A stretch of 64,000 nt of DNA from Desulfobaculum sp044987625 (GCF_044987625.1 NZ_JBJDSB010000002.1:1232404-1296403), one strand, 5' to 3'; counted from the stretch's first letter, positions 8,948 through 19,700 are shown. The notes: a model not told the origin generated them from the sequence alone. Numbers and translations: made by a program.

Positions 8948-9159
8948 ACTGCGTATGCAAGGCGTCGCCCCGCATGACTCCTGCTCTACCCCCTGCGCAA
9001 CCATGCACATGCCAGCCCTACCAGAGGTGTATACAGCTCCGGGCCTTGTATTGGGCCGCATCCCCCATCTCTCACACTCTATAAACAACGCCGCCACCCT
9101 CTGAGCCGCCGCCTTCCACTTTTCCCTTGCCATCCAACAAAGCACATGGCTATTCTTCC

Positions 9160-9310
9160 CGCTCGTCCTCGCAAGGAAACGGAATACGGTGAAAATCCGT
9201 AGCGGACGCGCCACTGTAACTGACATATACCTTTCGCAGTCACTGCATTCCTCACATGCGGGAAGGCTGTGGAGCACAGGGTCAGAAGCCAGGAGACGCC
9301 CTTGCAGGCA
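9160..9310 (+). promoter_or_regulatory. Cobalamin (adenosylcobalamin) riboswitch
   Basis: The class hallmarks appear in order: GCAAGGAAACGGAATACGG, then GGTGAAAATCCGTAGCGG, then GCGCCACTGTAA, and 3' the B12 box AGCCAGGAGACGCCC at about 9288-9302. It lies ~140 bp before metE. Such elements turn off B12-independent isoenzymes when cobalamin is abundant. The expression platform is in 9310-9450; no clear T-tract terminator is seen, so control could be of translation. End points are approximate. Confidence 0.95.
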
Positions 9311-9450
9311 GAGCACGACAGTCTCGCGATTTGGACTGACTCGTCATGCACGCCTTGCCACGCCCAACCGGGCGGGGTCTCTTTGTGCATTGTGTCTTCG
9401 CGCCAGTCGGTCGTTGCTCCTTGTTCATCACACATCAAAGGAGTGACCAC

Positions 9451-11721
9451 ATGCCTACCCACATTCTCGGTTTTCCCCGAATCGGAGCGAAACGAGAGCT
9501 GAAAACGGCTCTTGAAGCGTTCTGGAAGGGCGACCTCCCAGCACAGGAACTTGCCTCCACCGCCCAGTCCCTGCGCCGCGCTCACTGGGCGCAGCAAAGA
9601 ACGCTGGACATGGTTAGCGTCGGCGATTTTTCGCTGTATGACCATGTGCTCGACATGAGCTTCACCCTCGGCAACATTCCGTCCCGCGCCACCGCCTCAC
9701 CGGGCAGTGAACTGGATGCCTACTTCCGCATCGCGCGCGGGCGCTCCGCCGCCGACCGAAGCAAAGACGGCGTCAACGCCGGTGAAATGACCAAGTGGCT
9801 CGACACCAACTACCACTACATCGTCCCCGAATTCACCAAGGACACCACCTTCTCCCTGAACGCGGACCGCTTGCTCGACCAGCTTGCCGAGGCTCACAAG
9901 GACGGACGCCAAGCCAAGCCCGTCATCATCGGCCCCGTCACCTACCTTTGGCTCGGCAAAGCGAAGGATGACAGTGACAAATCAAAGCTGTTGCCACGGC
10001 TCGTACCCGTCTACGAACAGCTCCTCAACGCGCTCCATAAGGCTGGCGCGCAGTGGGTCCAGATTGACGAACCCATTCTTGTCACGGAGTTGGACGCCTC
10101 GTGGCGCGCCATGCTTGAAGCCACCTACAACCGCCTTGCATCAAGCCCGGTAAAGTCCCTGCTTGCCACCTACTTCGGCACGCTGGAGGAGAATCTCGAC
10201 TTTGCTCTTGGCCTCCCGACCAACGGCATCCATATCGACGCCGTGCGAGGCCGCTCGGAAGTCCCTCAGATTGTCGACGCGCTCCCCGGTGACAAGGTCC
10301 TCTCCCTTGGCGTCATCGACGGCCGCAACATCTGGAAAAGCGACCTCACCGCACTGCTTGACTGGCTGGAACCTTTGGCGACGCAGTTGGGGGATCGCCT
10401 GTGGCTGGCGCCATCCTGCTCCCTGCTGCACGTTCCTGTTGACGTAGAACTTGAGGACGCCATGGACGCAGAAATCCGCAGCTGGCTTGCCTTCGCCACG
10501 CAAAAGCTAGATGAACTGCGCATTCTCGACATAGCGCTCACGCAAGGACGCGACGCCGTTTCCACCGATTTGGCCGACAACGCCCGGGCCATACACAGCC
10601 GCCAAACCTCCACAAGAGTCCACAATCCCACGGTGAAGGAGCGCGTGCGGGCCATTACGACAGAGATGGGGCGCCGCAACAGCCCGTACAATGAGCGCCG
10701 AAACAGACAAAAAGACGCCCTCAACCTTCCCCTCTACCCAACGACCACCATTGGTTCCTTTCCGCAGACCAAGGACATCCGCGCCGCACGACTGCGCTTC
10801 CGCAAGGGGGAGCTCGATACAAAGGCCTACACGGAGCAGATGCGCCACCAGATCGAAACCGTCGTCGCAGAGCAGGAAAAGCTCGGGCTGGACGTCCTGG
10901 TACACGGTGAACCGGAACGAAACGATATGGTAGAATACTTCGGCACGCATCTGGAGGGCTACGCCTTCAGTGCCTATGGCTGGGTCCAGTCCTACGGCTC
11001 GCGGTGCGTCAAGCCGCCCATCATCTTCGGCGATGTCTCCCGCCCCGGTCCCATAACCGTGAAGTGGAGCACCTTTGCCCAATCCCTCACGGAGAAGCCG
11101 ATGAAAGGCATGCTCACAGGCCCGGTGACACTCCTCAACTGGTCCTTCGTCCGCAACGATCAACCCCGCGCACAATCCTGCCGCCAGCTCTCCCTCGCCA
11201 TGCGCGACGAAGTTCTGGATCTGGAAAAGGCGGGGATTCACGTCATCCAAATTGACGAAGCCGCCCTGCGTGAAGGCCTGCCCCTGCGGAAGTCGCAGTG
11301 GAGCGACTACCTCGACTGGGCCGTTGCATCCTACAGGATTACCGCCAACGGCGTGCAGGACGTCACCCAGATTCACACGCACATGTGCTACTCGGAATTC
11401 AACGACATCATCGCGGCAATTGCCGACATGGACGCAGATGTCATCACCATTGAGACGTCCCGCTCCGATATGGAACTTCTCGATGTGTTTGACGACTTCT
11501 CCTATCCCAATGAAATAGGGCCCGGCGTCTATGACATTCACTCGCCAAACATCCCGTCTGTGGATTCCATCGTGGACCTGATGCGCAAGGCCGCACAACG
11601 CATCCCTGCCGAAAGGCTCTGGGTCAACCCCGATTGTGGCCTTAAAACACGCGCATGGCCCGAGACTCTCGCCTCTCTTGAAAACATGGTTACAGCCGCC
11701 AAGCAGCTGCGCGGCCAGTAG
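9451..11721 (+). CDS. metE: Cobalamin-independent methionine synthase
   Basis: A 756-residue zinc enzyme that methylates homocysteine from 5-methyltetrahydropteroyl-triglutamate, the last step of methionine synthesis; cytosolic. The N-terminal half begins MPTHILGFPRIGAKRELK, as in E. coli MetE, and the C-terminal catalytic half contains YPTTTIGSFPQTKDIR, MVEYFGTHLEGYAFS and the zinc ligands His and Cys in THMCYSEF plus the late Cys in NPDCGLKTR. Length is normal. The ATG at 9451 has AAAGGAGTG ahead of it; a longer frame back to 9346 runs into the riboswitch leader and is rejected. Expression should be repressed by cobalamin through the upstream riboswitch, implying that the cell has or acquires B12 and probably a MetH elsewhere. 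Confidence 0.97.
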   Translation: MPTHILGFPRIGAKRELKTALEAFWKGDLPAQELASTAQSLRRAHWAQQRTLDMVSVGDFSLYDHVLDMSFTLGNIPSRATASPGSELDAYFRIARGRSAADRSKDGVNAGEMTKWLDTNYHYIVPEFTKDTTFSLNADRLLDQLAEAHKDGRQAKPVIIGPVTYLWLGKAKDDSDKSKLLPRLVPVYEQLLNALHKAGAQWVQIDEPILVTELDASWRAMLEATYNRLASSPVKSLLATYFGTLEENLDFALGLPTNGIHIDAVRGRSEVPQIVDALPGDKVLSLGVIDGRNIWKSDLTALLDWLEPLATQLGDRLWLAPSCSLLHVPVDVELEDAMDAEIRSWLAFATQKLDELRILDIALTQGRDAVSTDLADNARAIHSRQTSTRVHNPTVKERVRAITTEMGRRNSPYNERRNRQKDALNLPLYPTTTIGSFPQTKDIRAARLRFRKGELDTKAYTEQMRHQIETVVAEQEKLGLDVLVHGEPERNDMVEYFGTHLEGYAFSAYGWVQSYGSRCVKPPIIFGDVSRPGPITVKWSTFAQSLTEKPMKGMLTGPVTLLNWSFVRNDQPRAQSCRQLSLAMRDEVLDLEKAGIHVIQIDEAALREGLPLRKSQWSDYLDWAVASYRITANGVQDVTQIHTHMCYSEFNDIIAAIADMDADVITIETSRSDMELLDVFDDFSYPNEIGPGVYDIHSPNIPSVDSIVDLMRKAAQRIPAERLWVNPDCGLKTRAWPETLASLENMVTAAKQLRGQ

Positions 11722-11763
11722 CACCACCTTGGTCGCATCCGCGAGGATGCCGCCATGCCTTGT

Positions 11764-11805
11764 GCGCGGCCTGTCCCCTGAGCAGGGAAGCAGGCCGCGC
11801 TTTTT
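11764..11805 (+). terminator. Rho-independent terminator of metE
   Basis: 10-bp stem GCGCGGCCTG / CAGGCCGCGC followed by TTTTTG, 42 bp after the metE stop. Confidence 0.92.
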
Positions 11806-11993
11806 GTCTCACTCCCTCCCCCCTTCGCATCCGCAGCCGTAGGGCCACAGCCCAAGCCATCCGCACAGAATACAGCCCCACTACCGACGCGAAACTCGCA
11901 CAAAGAACGCCCATACACGGCGATGCCTCTTGAACTCTTTCCTTGCGTCATCACCTCAAAAATGAGTGTATAGAGAGTATGGAGGTGTATTCC

Positions 11994-13223
11994 ATGCGTT
12001 GTGCTCTTGCCCTGCTTCTCACCATCGTGCTCTGTGGCGCGGCCCCATCCGCACTGCATGCTGCCGAGCCGCTCCGCATCTATCTCGACGCCGACAGGTC
12101 AAGCGCGCAGGAATCCACAACCGCCATTGAACGCGGCATCAAAACCGCCTTGGCAGAAGTCCACAACACACTCCTTGGCCGCCCGGTGGAGCTGACCGTC
12201 CTCGACCACCGGGGCAATGCCATGCGCAGCCTTGCCAATCTCAAAGCCGCCGCCGCAGACCCCAATATGCTGGCAGTGTATTGTGGCCTGCACTCTCCGC
12301 CCGTGCTGACGAACCTCTCTTTCATCAACGACAGCGGGATTCTGCTGCTCAACCCGTGGGCCGCCGCAGGCCCTATCACGCGCCCCAAAAGTGGCCCAAA
12401 CTGGGTCTTCCGCCTTTCTGTAGACGACACCAAGGCCGGAAAAGTCATCATCAACCGCGCCATTGCCCAGCGCGGCTTCACCCGCCCCGCCCTGCTGCTG
12501 GAAAAAACCGGATGGGGATTCTCCAACGAAAAGATCATGGTCAACGCCTTGGCCGCGCATGGAGCCTCTCCGGCCGTCACCAAACTGTTCAACTGGGGCA
12601 TCAGCGTGCCCGCCGCCAAAATCATGCTCCGCGACGTGGTCACCGCAGGGGCGGACGTCATCATCTTTGTGGGCAATGCTCCTGAAGGAATTGTCTTCTG
12701 TCAGGCAATGCTCGAGCTGTCCCCCGCGCTGCGCCGCCCCATCATCAGCCACTGGGGCATCACCGGCGGCGACTTCCCCCATGTCATCACACCGGCACTG
12801 CGCGCGCAGCTTGATATTGAATTCCTGCAAACGCGCTTCTCTTTCCTCAACATACGAGACAACGCCCTTGCGCGGCAGGTTTTCGCAAAGGCGACAGCGC
12901 TCTTTGCCGACGTTGCCACGCCGGAGGACATCACAGCGCCGACAGGCTTCGTCCATGCCTACGACCTGACGCGGCTGCTCATCGAGGCCACCAAACAGGT
13001 AGAGCTCGCAGGCAAAACACCCGAGAACATCGCCGCCATCCGCCAGCAAACCAAACATGCCTTGGAGCACCTTCACGCTCCTGTGCAGGGCCTCATCAAA
13101 ACATACACGCACCCCTTCACCCCATATTCCCCAGACGCGCCCGACGCCCACGAGGCCCTTGGCGCGCAGGACCTGACCTTCGGCCAATATGGAAGACACA
13201 ATGAAATCATCCTCATCCCCTAA
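11994..13223 (+). CDS. Periplasmic binding protein, branched-chain amino-acid type (Peripla_BP_6)
   Basis: A 409-residue secreted binding protein. Residues 1-22 form a Sec signal peptide (MRCALALLLTIVLCG, cleavage after the Ala-x-Ala-like LHAAE). The remainder has the two-lobe type I fold, with the lobe-1 entry PLRIYLDADR, a ligand-loop region YCGLHSPPVLTNL, and lobe-2 strands ADVIIFVGNAPEGIVF. GGAGGTG precedes the ATG at 11994; in-frame starts at 11943 and 11979 lack ribosome sites. No permease or ATPase gene follows. Instead the 3' end overlaps a membrane histidine kinase by 23 bp, so it most likely presents a ligand to that kinase, as LuxP and TorT do for LuxQ and TorS. Ligand unknown. Confidence 0.87.
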   Translation: MRCALALLLTIVLCGAAPSALHAAEPLRIYLDADRSSAQESTTAIERGIKTALAEVHNTLLGRPVELTVLDHRGNAMRSLANLKAAAADPNMLAVYCGLHSPPVLTNLSFINDSGILLLNPWAAAGPITRPKSGPNWVFRLSVDDTKAGKVIINRAIAQRGFTRPALLLEKTGWGFSNEKIMVNALAAHGASPAVTKLFNWGISVPAAKIMLRDVVTAGADVIIFVGNAPEGIVFCQAMLELSPALRRPIISHWGITGGDFPHVITPALRAQLDIEFLQTRFSFLNIRDNALARQVFAKATALFADVATPEDITAPTGFVHAYDLTRLLIEATKQVELAGKTPENIAAIRQQTKHALEHLHAPVQGLIKTYTHPFTPYSPDAPDAHEALGAQDLTFGQYGRHNEIILIP

Positions 13224-15405
13224 CGCCGACCACCCGCTTTCCACAGATGATGCGGGCCGTCCGTCGCTCTCCCGGGTGCTGACGTGGTCCATCATCGTGT
13301 TCTTTGTCCTGCAAACGCTCTCCGGTGTCGCGGTTATCGTCTTTTTCATCGGCGGCGCTATGACCGACCTGCAACACACCCACATGAAAAGCGAGTTGAC
13401 CGACAGAAAGCAGAATCTGGACTTCTACCTCAACAGCAGACTGAGCCTGCTCCAGTTTCTTGCCAAGCAGCCAGCCATCATCACCGGCGCCATGAACCCT
13501 ACGCTCAGCAAGGCCAGCGCCATCGACACCATAGATTCCTTCTCGCTCTTGGAAGGCTCCGCCACCATCATTTTTCAGGATTTTCAGGGAAATATCATTC
13601 ACAGCACCGCCCCACTTGCAGAACATGCGCCACAGGGCGAACACTTTGCAGCCCTGATGCAGGAGGAAGCCGCCTCGCACGTTGATGTCGTTACCATGGC
13701 TGGCGGCGCAGGATCTTACTGGCGGCTTGCCCTTCCCATCCGGTATCAGGGACGCCCCGAAGGTGTGCTGACAGCGCTCATCCCCATGTTCCTTGGCGAA
13801 TTCACGGAATCCACCCTCGACGAAATGGCCGTCTCCATCGTCTACGACGGTGTGCCAGTCTTTCAGGAAGGCAAAGCCGCACCGCCCGTCGTCGTGACAG
13901 AGGTCGACTCGTCATTTCCAGGCATCACCCTGCGGCAGGAAATGAGCAGCAGCGTCGTCAACAGACAGGTGACGTACCTCGTCACCCTGCTCGCAGGCGC
14001 ACTGGTTGGAGGCACTGTCCTCATCGTGGTCATCGTCCTCACCATCAGCCGCAGGGCCATCCTTGTGCCGCACGAAAAACTCCAAGCCCTCAGCGCAAAG
14101 CTGGAGGAAAAAGTGCAGGAACGCACCAGAGAGCTACAAAAACGCCAAGATCAACTCACAATTGAAGTCCGCGAACGCGCCGAAGCAGAAATGGTTGCAC
14201 GGGAAGGCAATCAGCTTGTTTCCGCCCTGCTGGCGGGCATTGGCGGCGCATTCTACATCATTGATCCCAAGGGGCGGACCATCATCCGCTCAAACTCTAT
14301 TCTGCACGGCATGTTCTCCACCACTCCGGAAGCCGTGAACGGCCAACCCTGCGAAGCCGCCTTTGCAGGCCAGCCCGACGATGCGCAGCAATTCTTCTGC
14401 CCCGGCACCATCGAAACCCGCTACTGTGAAGGCGTAGGCACCCTCCCCGATGGCTCCAAGTTCCCGCTGGCGCGCTACCTCGTGCCTATGGAAATTCAGG
14501 GCGAGGACCACATCGGCGTCATTCTTATGGACATAACGGAGCGCAAAACCCTTGAACGGCGACTCAACACCGCGCAGAAGCTGGAATCTATCGGCGAACT
14601 CGCCACAGGCATCGCGCATGAAATCAACACGCCCATTCAATTCGTCAGCGACAGCGTCCGATTCATCAAGGAAGCCTTTGAGGATATTTCCGAAGTGCTG
14701 GACGCGTATGACGCTCTGGCCAAAAGGTGCCGGGAAAACGGCATGGAGACGGAGCACCTCAACGCCATCGACACCGCCGCTGACGACGCGGACCTTGAAT
14801 TCCTCCGGGACGAATTCCCCAAGGCGTGCGACCGGGTTTTGGATGGCACAGAACGCGTGGCTAAAATTGTGCGCTCCATGAAAAACTTCGCCCATCCCGG
14901 CGAGGGAACCAAGAAGCTGGTCGACATCAACCAAGCGCTGGAGAACACCATCATCGTAGCCAAAAACGAATGGAAATACGTCGCAGACCTCACCACAGAC
15001 TTCGGCGACATTCCCCTCGTCCACTGCCTGCCGGGCGACATCAATCAGGTGTTTCTGAACATCCTCATCAACGCAGCCCACGCCATAGAAAGCGTGGTGG
15101 GCGCCTCCGGCAACAAGGGCCAGATTACCCTGTCTACCACCGCCGACGACGGCATGGTCACAGTCGCCATCTCCGACACAGGAAGCGGCATCCCCCAACA
15201 GTTCCAAAACAAAATCTTCGACCCCTTCTTCACCACCAAAGAGGTCGGCAAAGGCACAGGCCAAGGCCTCGCCATCGCCCACGACATCATCGTGGAACGC
15301 CACAACGGCGAACTGGACTTCACCTCAACTCCAGACGAAGGCACAACATTCTTCATCAAACTCCCCATCATCAGCGCCGGGGACGAATCTGAGGGCGAAG
15401 AATGA
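13201..15405 (+). CDS. Membrane-bound PAS sensor histidine kinase
   Basis: A 734-residue sensor kinase. Helix 1 spans about residues 25-51, a periplasmic sensing domain 52-250, helix 2 about 258-282. A coiled coil (~290-335) and a PAS domain (~338-452) follow. The phospho-acceptor segment is GELATGIAHEINTPIQFVSD with His about 473. The ATP-binding domain has the N box (NQVFLNILINAAHAIE), G1 (DTGSGIP) and G2 (GKGTGQGLAIAHDII). There is no receiver or HPt domain and no response regulator beside it, so the partner is elsewhere. The ATG at 13201 has GGAAG at correct spacing; one 12 bp earlier lacks a site. The 23-bp overlap with the binding-protein gene implies translational coupling and joint function. 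Confidence 0.93.
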   Translation: MKSSSSPNADHPLSTDDAGRPSLSRVLTWSIIVFFVLQTLSGVAVIVFFIGGAMTDLQHTHMKSELTDRKQNLDFYLNSRLSLLQFLAKQPAIITGAMNPTLSKASAIDTIDSFSLLEGSATIIFQDFQGNIIHSTAPLAEHAPQGEHFAALMQEEAASHVDVVTMAGGAGSYWRLALPIRYQGRPEGVLTALIPMFLGEFTESTLDEMAVSIVYDGVPVFQEGKAAPPVVVTEVDSSFPGITLRQEMSSSVVNRQVTYLVTLLAGALVGGTVLIVVIVLTISRRAILVPHEKLQALSAKLEEKVQERTRELQKRQDQLTIEVRERAEAEMVAREGNQLVSALLAGIGGAFYIIDPKGRTIIRSNSILHGMFSTTPEAVNGQPCEAAFAGQPDDAQQFFCPGTIETRYCEGVGTLPDGSKFPLARYLVPMEIQGEDHIGVILMDITERKTLERRLNTAQKLESIGELATGIAHEINTPIQFVSDSVRFIKEAFEDISEVLDAYDALAKRCRENGMETEHLNAIDTAADDADLEFLRDEFPKACDRVLDGTERVAKIVRSMKNFAHPGEGTKKLVDINQALENTIIVAKNEWKYVADLTTDFGDIPLVHCLPGDINQVFLNILINAAHAIESVVGASGNKGQITLSTTADDGMVTVAISDTGSGIPQQFQNKIFDPFFTTKEVGKGTGQGLAIAHDIIVERHNGELDFTSTPDEGTTFFIKLPIISAGDESEGEE

Positions 15406-15489
15406 AAAACGGTGATAGGGAGTCAAGGAGTGAGGGGGTTAAGGAAGCAACGCGGCACACCGTGGTGAGGCGAGTAATTGAGTATGATT

Positions 15490-15821
15490 TTATGAATGGA
15501 GCAGGCGGGAAAGCCGTGCAGATGGCCTGCCGAGCCGAAAAGGAATGGGCGGTAGAGAATCACCGAAGGCATCCCTAGCTGAATGGAAAAAGCTCAGAAG
15601 TGGTCCCGTTTGTTCGGGCCTTTTGGTGGCACAACGGAGGGACTGGTTTTCGAGAATGATTGCACATGGCTTCACGGATGAAGCAGGTGGAAGACACAAG
15701 CAAAGAGTTTGCCGAGCCGAGAAGGGCTGCGCGCGGCAGAGAATCGCCGAAGGGTATCCCAGAAGTGGTCCAACTTGTTCGAACCAGTCGGCGGCAAAAC
15801 TAAGGGGGACTACTTTTCGGG
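15490..15821. repeat. Imperfect direct duplication, two copies of ~150-165 bp
   Basis: Copy A (about 15490-15654) and copy B (about 15672-15821) share blocks in the same order: GAGCAGG/AAGCAGG, TGCCGAGCCGA, AGAGAATC, CCGAAGG, AGAAGTGGTCC, TTGTTCG and a final TTTTCG. Copy A carries an extra ~20 nt (TAGCTGAATGGAAAAAGCTC) between CCC and AGAAGTGG. Frames are broken by stops in copy A, so this is probably noncoding or a decayed gene pair. Confidence 0.75.
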
Positions 15822-16063
15822 TTACGCCGCCAGCGCTTCCGCCGGGCCGCACACCGTAAAGTCCTCAGGAAACCTCACTCTATACAGAAACCAAGAACGA
15901 CGGCAGAGCCTCACCCTTTCAGACCACTAAAGAATGCGAAAACTCCCCATCCACCACATATACCTCAAAAATTCCCCAACCTCACAAATTTTCCCTTGCA
16001 ACGAACCCAATTCTCCCTTAACTATCCCCTCGTCCGCACGCGGACACCACATACCAAGAGCGC
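15822..16063. other. No supported gene between the duplication and tRNA-Ser
   Basis: Both strands were inspected. A minus-strand frame covering the tRNA is only the antisense translation of tRNA-Ser. The promoter of the tRNA presumably lies here, but no clear -35/-10 pair was identified. Confidence 0.5.
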
Positions 16064-16159
16064 GGAGAGGTAGCGAAGTCCGGTCGTAACGCGCTCGACT
16101 CGAAATCGAGTTATCGGTGATGAGCCGATACGTGGGTTCGAATCCCACCCTCTCCGCCA
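16064..16159 (+). tRNA. tRNA-Ser (anticodon CGA)
   Basis: Acceptor arm GGAGAGG pairs with CCTCTCC at 16149-16155, discriminator G, and CCA is encoded. The anticodon stem CTCGA/TCGAG encloses a loop with anticodon CGA. A long variable arm and the T loop GGTTCGAATCC are present, as required for class II tRNA-Ser. Serine tRNA genes are frequent integration sites, and AT-rich foreign-looking DNA begins directly downstream. Confidence 0.97.
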
Positions 16160-16168
16160 TCTGCAATT

Positions 16169-16209
16169 AAAACAGGCCCCTAGAAGTAATTCTGAGGGCC
16201 TGTTTTTCT
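16169..16209 (+). terminator. Terminator behind tRNA-Ser
   Basis: AACAGGCCC and GGGCCTGTT form a stem around ~16 nt, followed by TTTTTCT, ten bases past the CCA end. Confidence 0.85.
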
Positions 16210-16703
16210 ATATTCTAACCCCGTCTGAAACCCTTGTGGGGTGATTTGTGGGGTGAAAATTGTTTGTTGGGGTTTGGTAACTCGACCTAGTCGCAGGGCT
16301 CTTAATATCTAAAAGGACTTTTGCAGCCTCCCCCTTCAACAGGTATCACGCCATTCAAAAACGTTTACCCTACTCGAATCGTCTACAATCACTTTCACCC
16401 TCCTTACGAACGCAGGCCAATATACGCCGAAGATACACTCCCCAAAAATCTAATCCAGCGCCAGTAGCCCTCTCCCTTTATCTATCTTGAGAAATTCGAT
16501 AACAGAACCAGTTCAAAAAAGATCAAGATTAAAATCAGCCAGCTCCATCATTACTTCTGCCTACATCTCTCTTTGGAGTCATACTTACACAAAAAGCACA
16601 ACATGTTTACACCCTTGCACATAACGCATCGCCAATATATCCTTTAGAAGTTGTCCTAACGTATGCCTACTCATCACTCACCCCAGAAAGCGAACTATAC
16701 AAA
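16210..16703. other. AT-rich spacer behind tRNA-Ser with tandem 11-mer
   Basis: No gene. At 16234-16244 and 16246-16256 the 11-mer TTGTGGGGTGA occurs twice in 12-bp phase, and a diverged TTGTTGGGGTT follows. Short phased direct repeats next to a tRNA resemble integrase arm-binding sites of a tRNA-targeted element. Base composition falls sharply compared with the upstream chromosome. Confidence 0.5.
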
Positions 16704-19700
16704 ATGACCTCAAATTTCTATCTACCTCGAAAGCTCCGCAGCGAAGACCATACATACACTGAAGAAGAGCTACTCAGGGAATCAAATTACATTATTATTT
16801 TATCCGAACCAGGTGGGGGAAAAACTGAACTTTTGAATAGCCTTGCTCAAAAGATTGAGACCCCTTTAGAGACGGCAACCCGTTTCACCATTACAAACCC
16901 CAGTCGAAAACGACAGCCAATTATAATCGACGCATTTGACGAGCTATCTAAAATAGAAACAAACAGCTCCTATGCTCTCCATAAGCTTCTGGGAAAAGCA
17001 GCAGAAACGGAACCAACTCGATTTATCATCTCAAGCAGGTCTAGCGAGTGGGACGATTCCGCGACAAAATCTGTCGAAAATTTCTTCAGGGAACCCCCTC
17101 TTGTAGTTAGACTGGTAGAATTTTCTGAACCAGAACAGAAAAAAATATTCAAAAATCATTCTCCTGACGAGGACTTTCGTAATTTTTATTCAGAAGTCAC
17201 CCGATTTGAGTTGCAACCGCTTTTACCAAACCCACAATTCCTAAAGATGCTTACGGACGCATATCTCGAAAGCGAAAGAGAATTCACCAACAAAAGATCC
17301 ATTTTTAAACTGGCCGTTGAGCGCCTCGCAAAGGAGGTTAATAAAACGACTCCCCGGACTCATCATGCGCTCTCAACAAGCCAAAAAATAGAAATCTCTT
17401 CTGAAGTGTTTGCCAAGCTTTTACTGGCAGGTGCGGAGGGAGTTAGCGTAGCAGAAGCGTTTGAAGACAGAGTTAACCCAGCTCTTTCGTCATTAGTTAA
17501 TAGCTCGGAACCAATCACTGAGATCTTAGGCACACGACTTTTTAAGCTAGGAAACAATCCAAATCAGCACCACCCAACACACAAGATTGTCGCAGAATAC
17601 TGTGCAGCAGACTATCTTGTACAACGAATTTCTGACCGCGCAGCCCCCTTGGCATTACCAACCTGCTTGTCAATTATTGCTCCTAACTCAACCGTACGAG
17701 ATGAGCTTAGAGGGTTATTAGGATGGATGGCGACATTAGGAAACCATGACATTCAAAAGGAAACTATTGAACTTGACCCTTTCGCAGTACTTGCGAATGG
17801 GGACCCATCTCAACTTGATCCCAAATCTAAACAACAACTACTATCAGCACTTGAAGCTATTGAAAAAGAGTATCCATATTTCCGCCGCAACGATCTCTGT
17901 CGACGTTTTAGCGTGTCAGGTTTTTTTACAACAGAGATTATAGACGATGTTAAAATACACCTAGCCCGCAAAAATAGCGGGCAGTTTCGAACCCTTCTTC
18001 TTGAAATGCTATTAGAATCTTCTATCAATCATTCTTTGAAGGGTGATCTGCGTCAAATCCTGCTAGACACTGAAGAACGCAAATACAATCGGCTGCTTGC
18101 GAACCAATCCTTATTGAAAACCGAAAATTACGATAAAGAATATGATTTGAGATGCCTTATCTCTGAGGCGAGCGAAACGTCACTGAGAATCGCGACGAAT
18201 AACATTATATCATTGGGTATATACAAATTCGAATTGCAACTTCTTGAACACTTACTTCGCAAATGTTCCGAACTATATCCTAAACAATCTAGGTCTATAC
18301 GAAGCAATTTCACGAACCGTGATTTCATAAACGACTTAATTAAAGAGCTGGACACTTGTTCCACAGAAAAACTCTTGGACTCTTTATCAAGCAGCATATC
18401 TTGTTCGTGCGAGCTAGATTCTTATCATTGTTACTGCCGAAACGGGATAAGTAAAATTATCGGCTTAATGTTGGACCATTATTTTGACGTCGCAAAACCA
18501 CAGTTTGACCCCACTCGTGTTTGGAGTTGGATCAAAAACTTAAGATTTCAACGAGATAAATCTTCAAAAAACAGTAAATCTGTCCAAATTTTACGTGAAG
18601 ACAAAGGACTGCGGCAAGCTATATTCACTCTTATTTTTGACAAAGTAACCGACCCTGAACAAATATTGCAAATCAAAATATATCAATTAGGTACTCACAA
18701 CCATTCGGGCCTCAGTTTATTATACGAGGACCAGGAGTTCTTAATCAACTTGGCATTCAATTCCGATAATCCAGCCTTATGGTCTAGTTTTTTTGCTCAC
18801 CACAAAAGACATCACCAAAGAGAAATAAAAACTCAAGACCCTTTGCGACACTGCATGCGTGTACAGGCACTTGAAAAGCCCGAGTTTATGCGTGAATGGG
18901 CTAAACACCAGAAGAAAGCGCAACTCAGGCTCAAACAGGAGAAACAAGACTGGATAAACCCACAAAGACGGCGCGCAAGGCGGACTCAAAAGAAAAAGCA
19001 AAAGACTTGCACGCACAACAAAAACTATATCCAAAACCGGAGGCAACTAATTGAAAGCGGCAAGGACCCAAATGTTTTGCTCTTTTTTGCAGAACTGGTC
19101 CTTAGAGAGCCAGAGCATATCGAACAAGAAGTTGGAGACTTCCAAATTGTTCGAAAAGCTTTAACAAACTGCTTAACCTCCATCGAACAAGAAATCCCAA
19201 CACTACAGGAACTTGCCAAGCTACAATGCGCTTCTAAAAGTATGAATATAGAAAAAATTCTATATGCATCTTGTATTGAAATCATGCGCAGTGAGAAATC
19301 ACTACGCAGTGTCAATCCGTCATTGGTAGCAGCTCTGAAAACCAATCTGAATATGATCTATCCAGGTGTTAAACAAAGCGAGCGTGCTGACCTTAAGTCG
19401 GAGGTTAATCACCTGCTTTTTAAGAGCAAGGAATCTGCAGAGCGATTTCTACGCCAGTATCTAGAACCCCAGATAGCTCAACCACAGTGCCAACATCCTG
19501 AAGTTGACCTGCTAACACGAGACGACGTGTTCAAAGATTTACGTTCTAAACTATCCATTGAATGGCTTGAGCAGTTCGACAATATTGCGTATTTAGCTTT
19601 GGACTCATTATTTGAGTGTGCTGCTCAGCATGGAGATCGCACAAAATTAAATCAAATTATCCTCACACGATGTTCTAAACTATTCCTTGCGAGGAGCGCT

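Noticed and set aside
15927..16166. Minus-strand frame with AERVGFEPTYRLITDNS
   Set aside because: It is the antisense translation of tRNA-Ser, a common annotation artefact.
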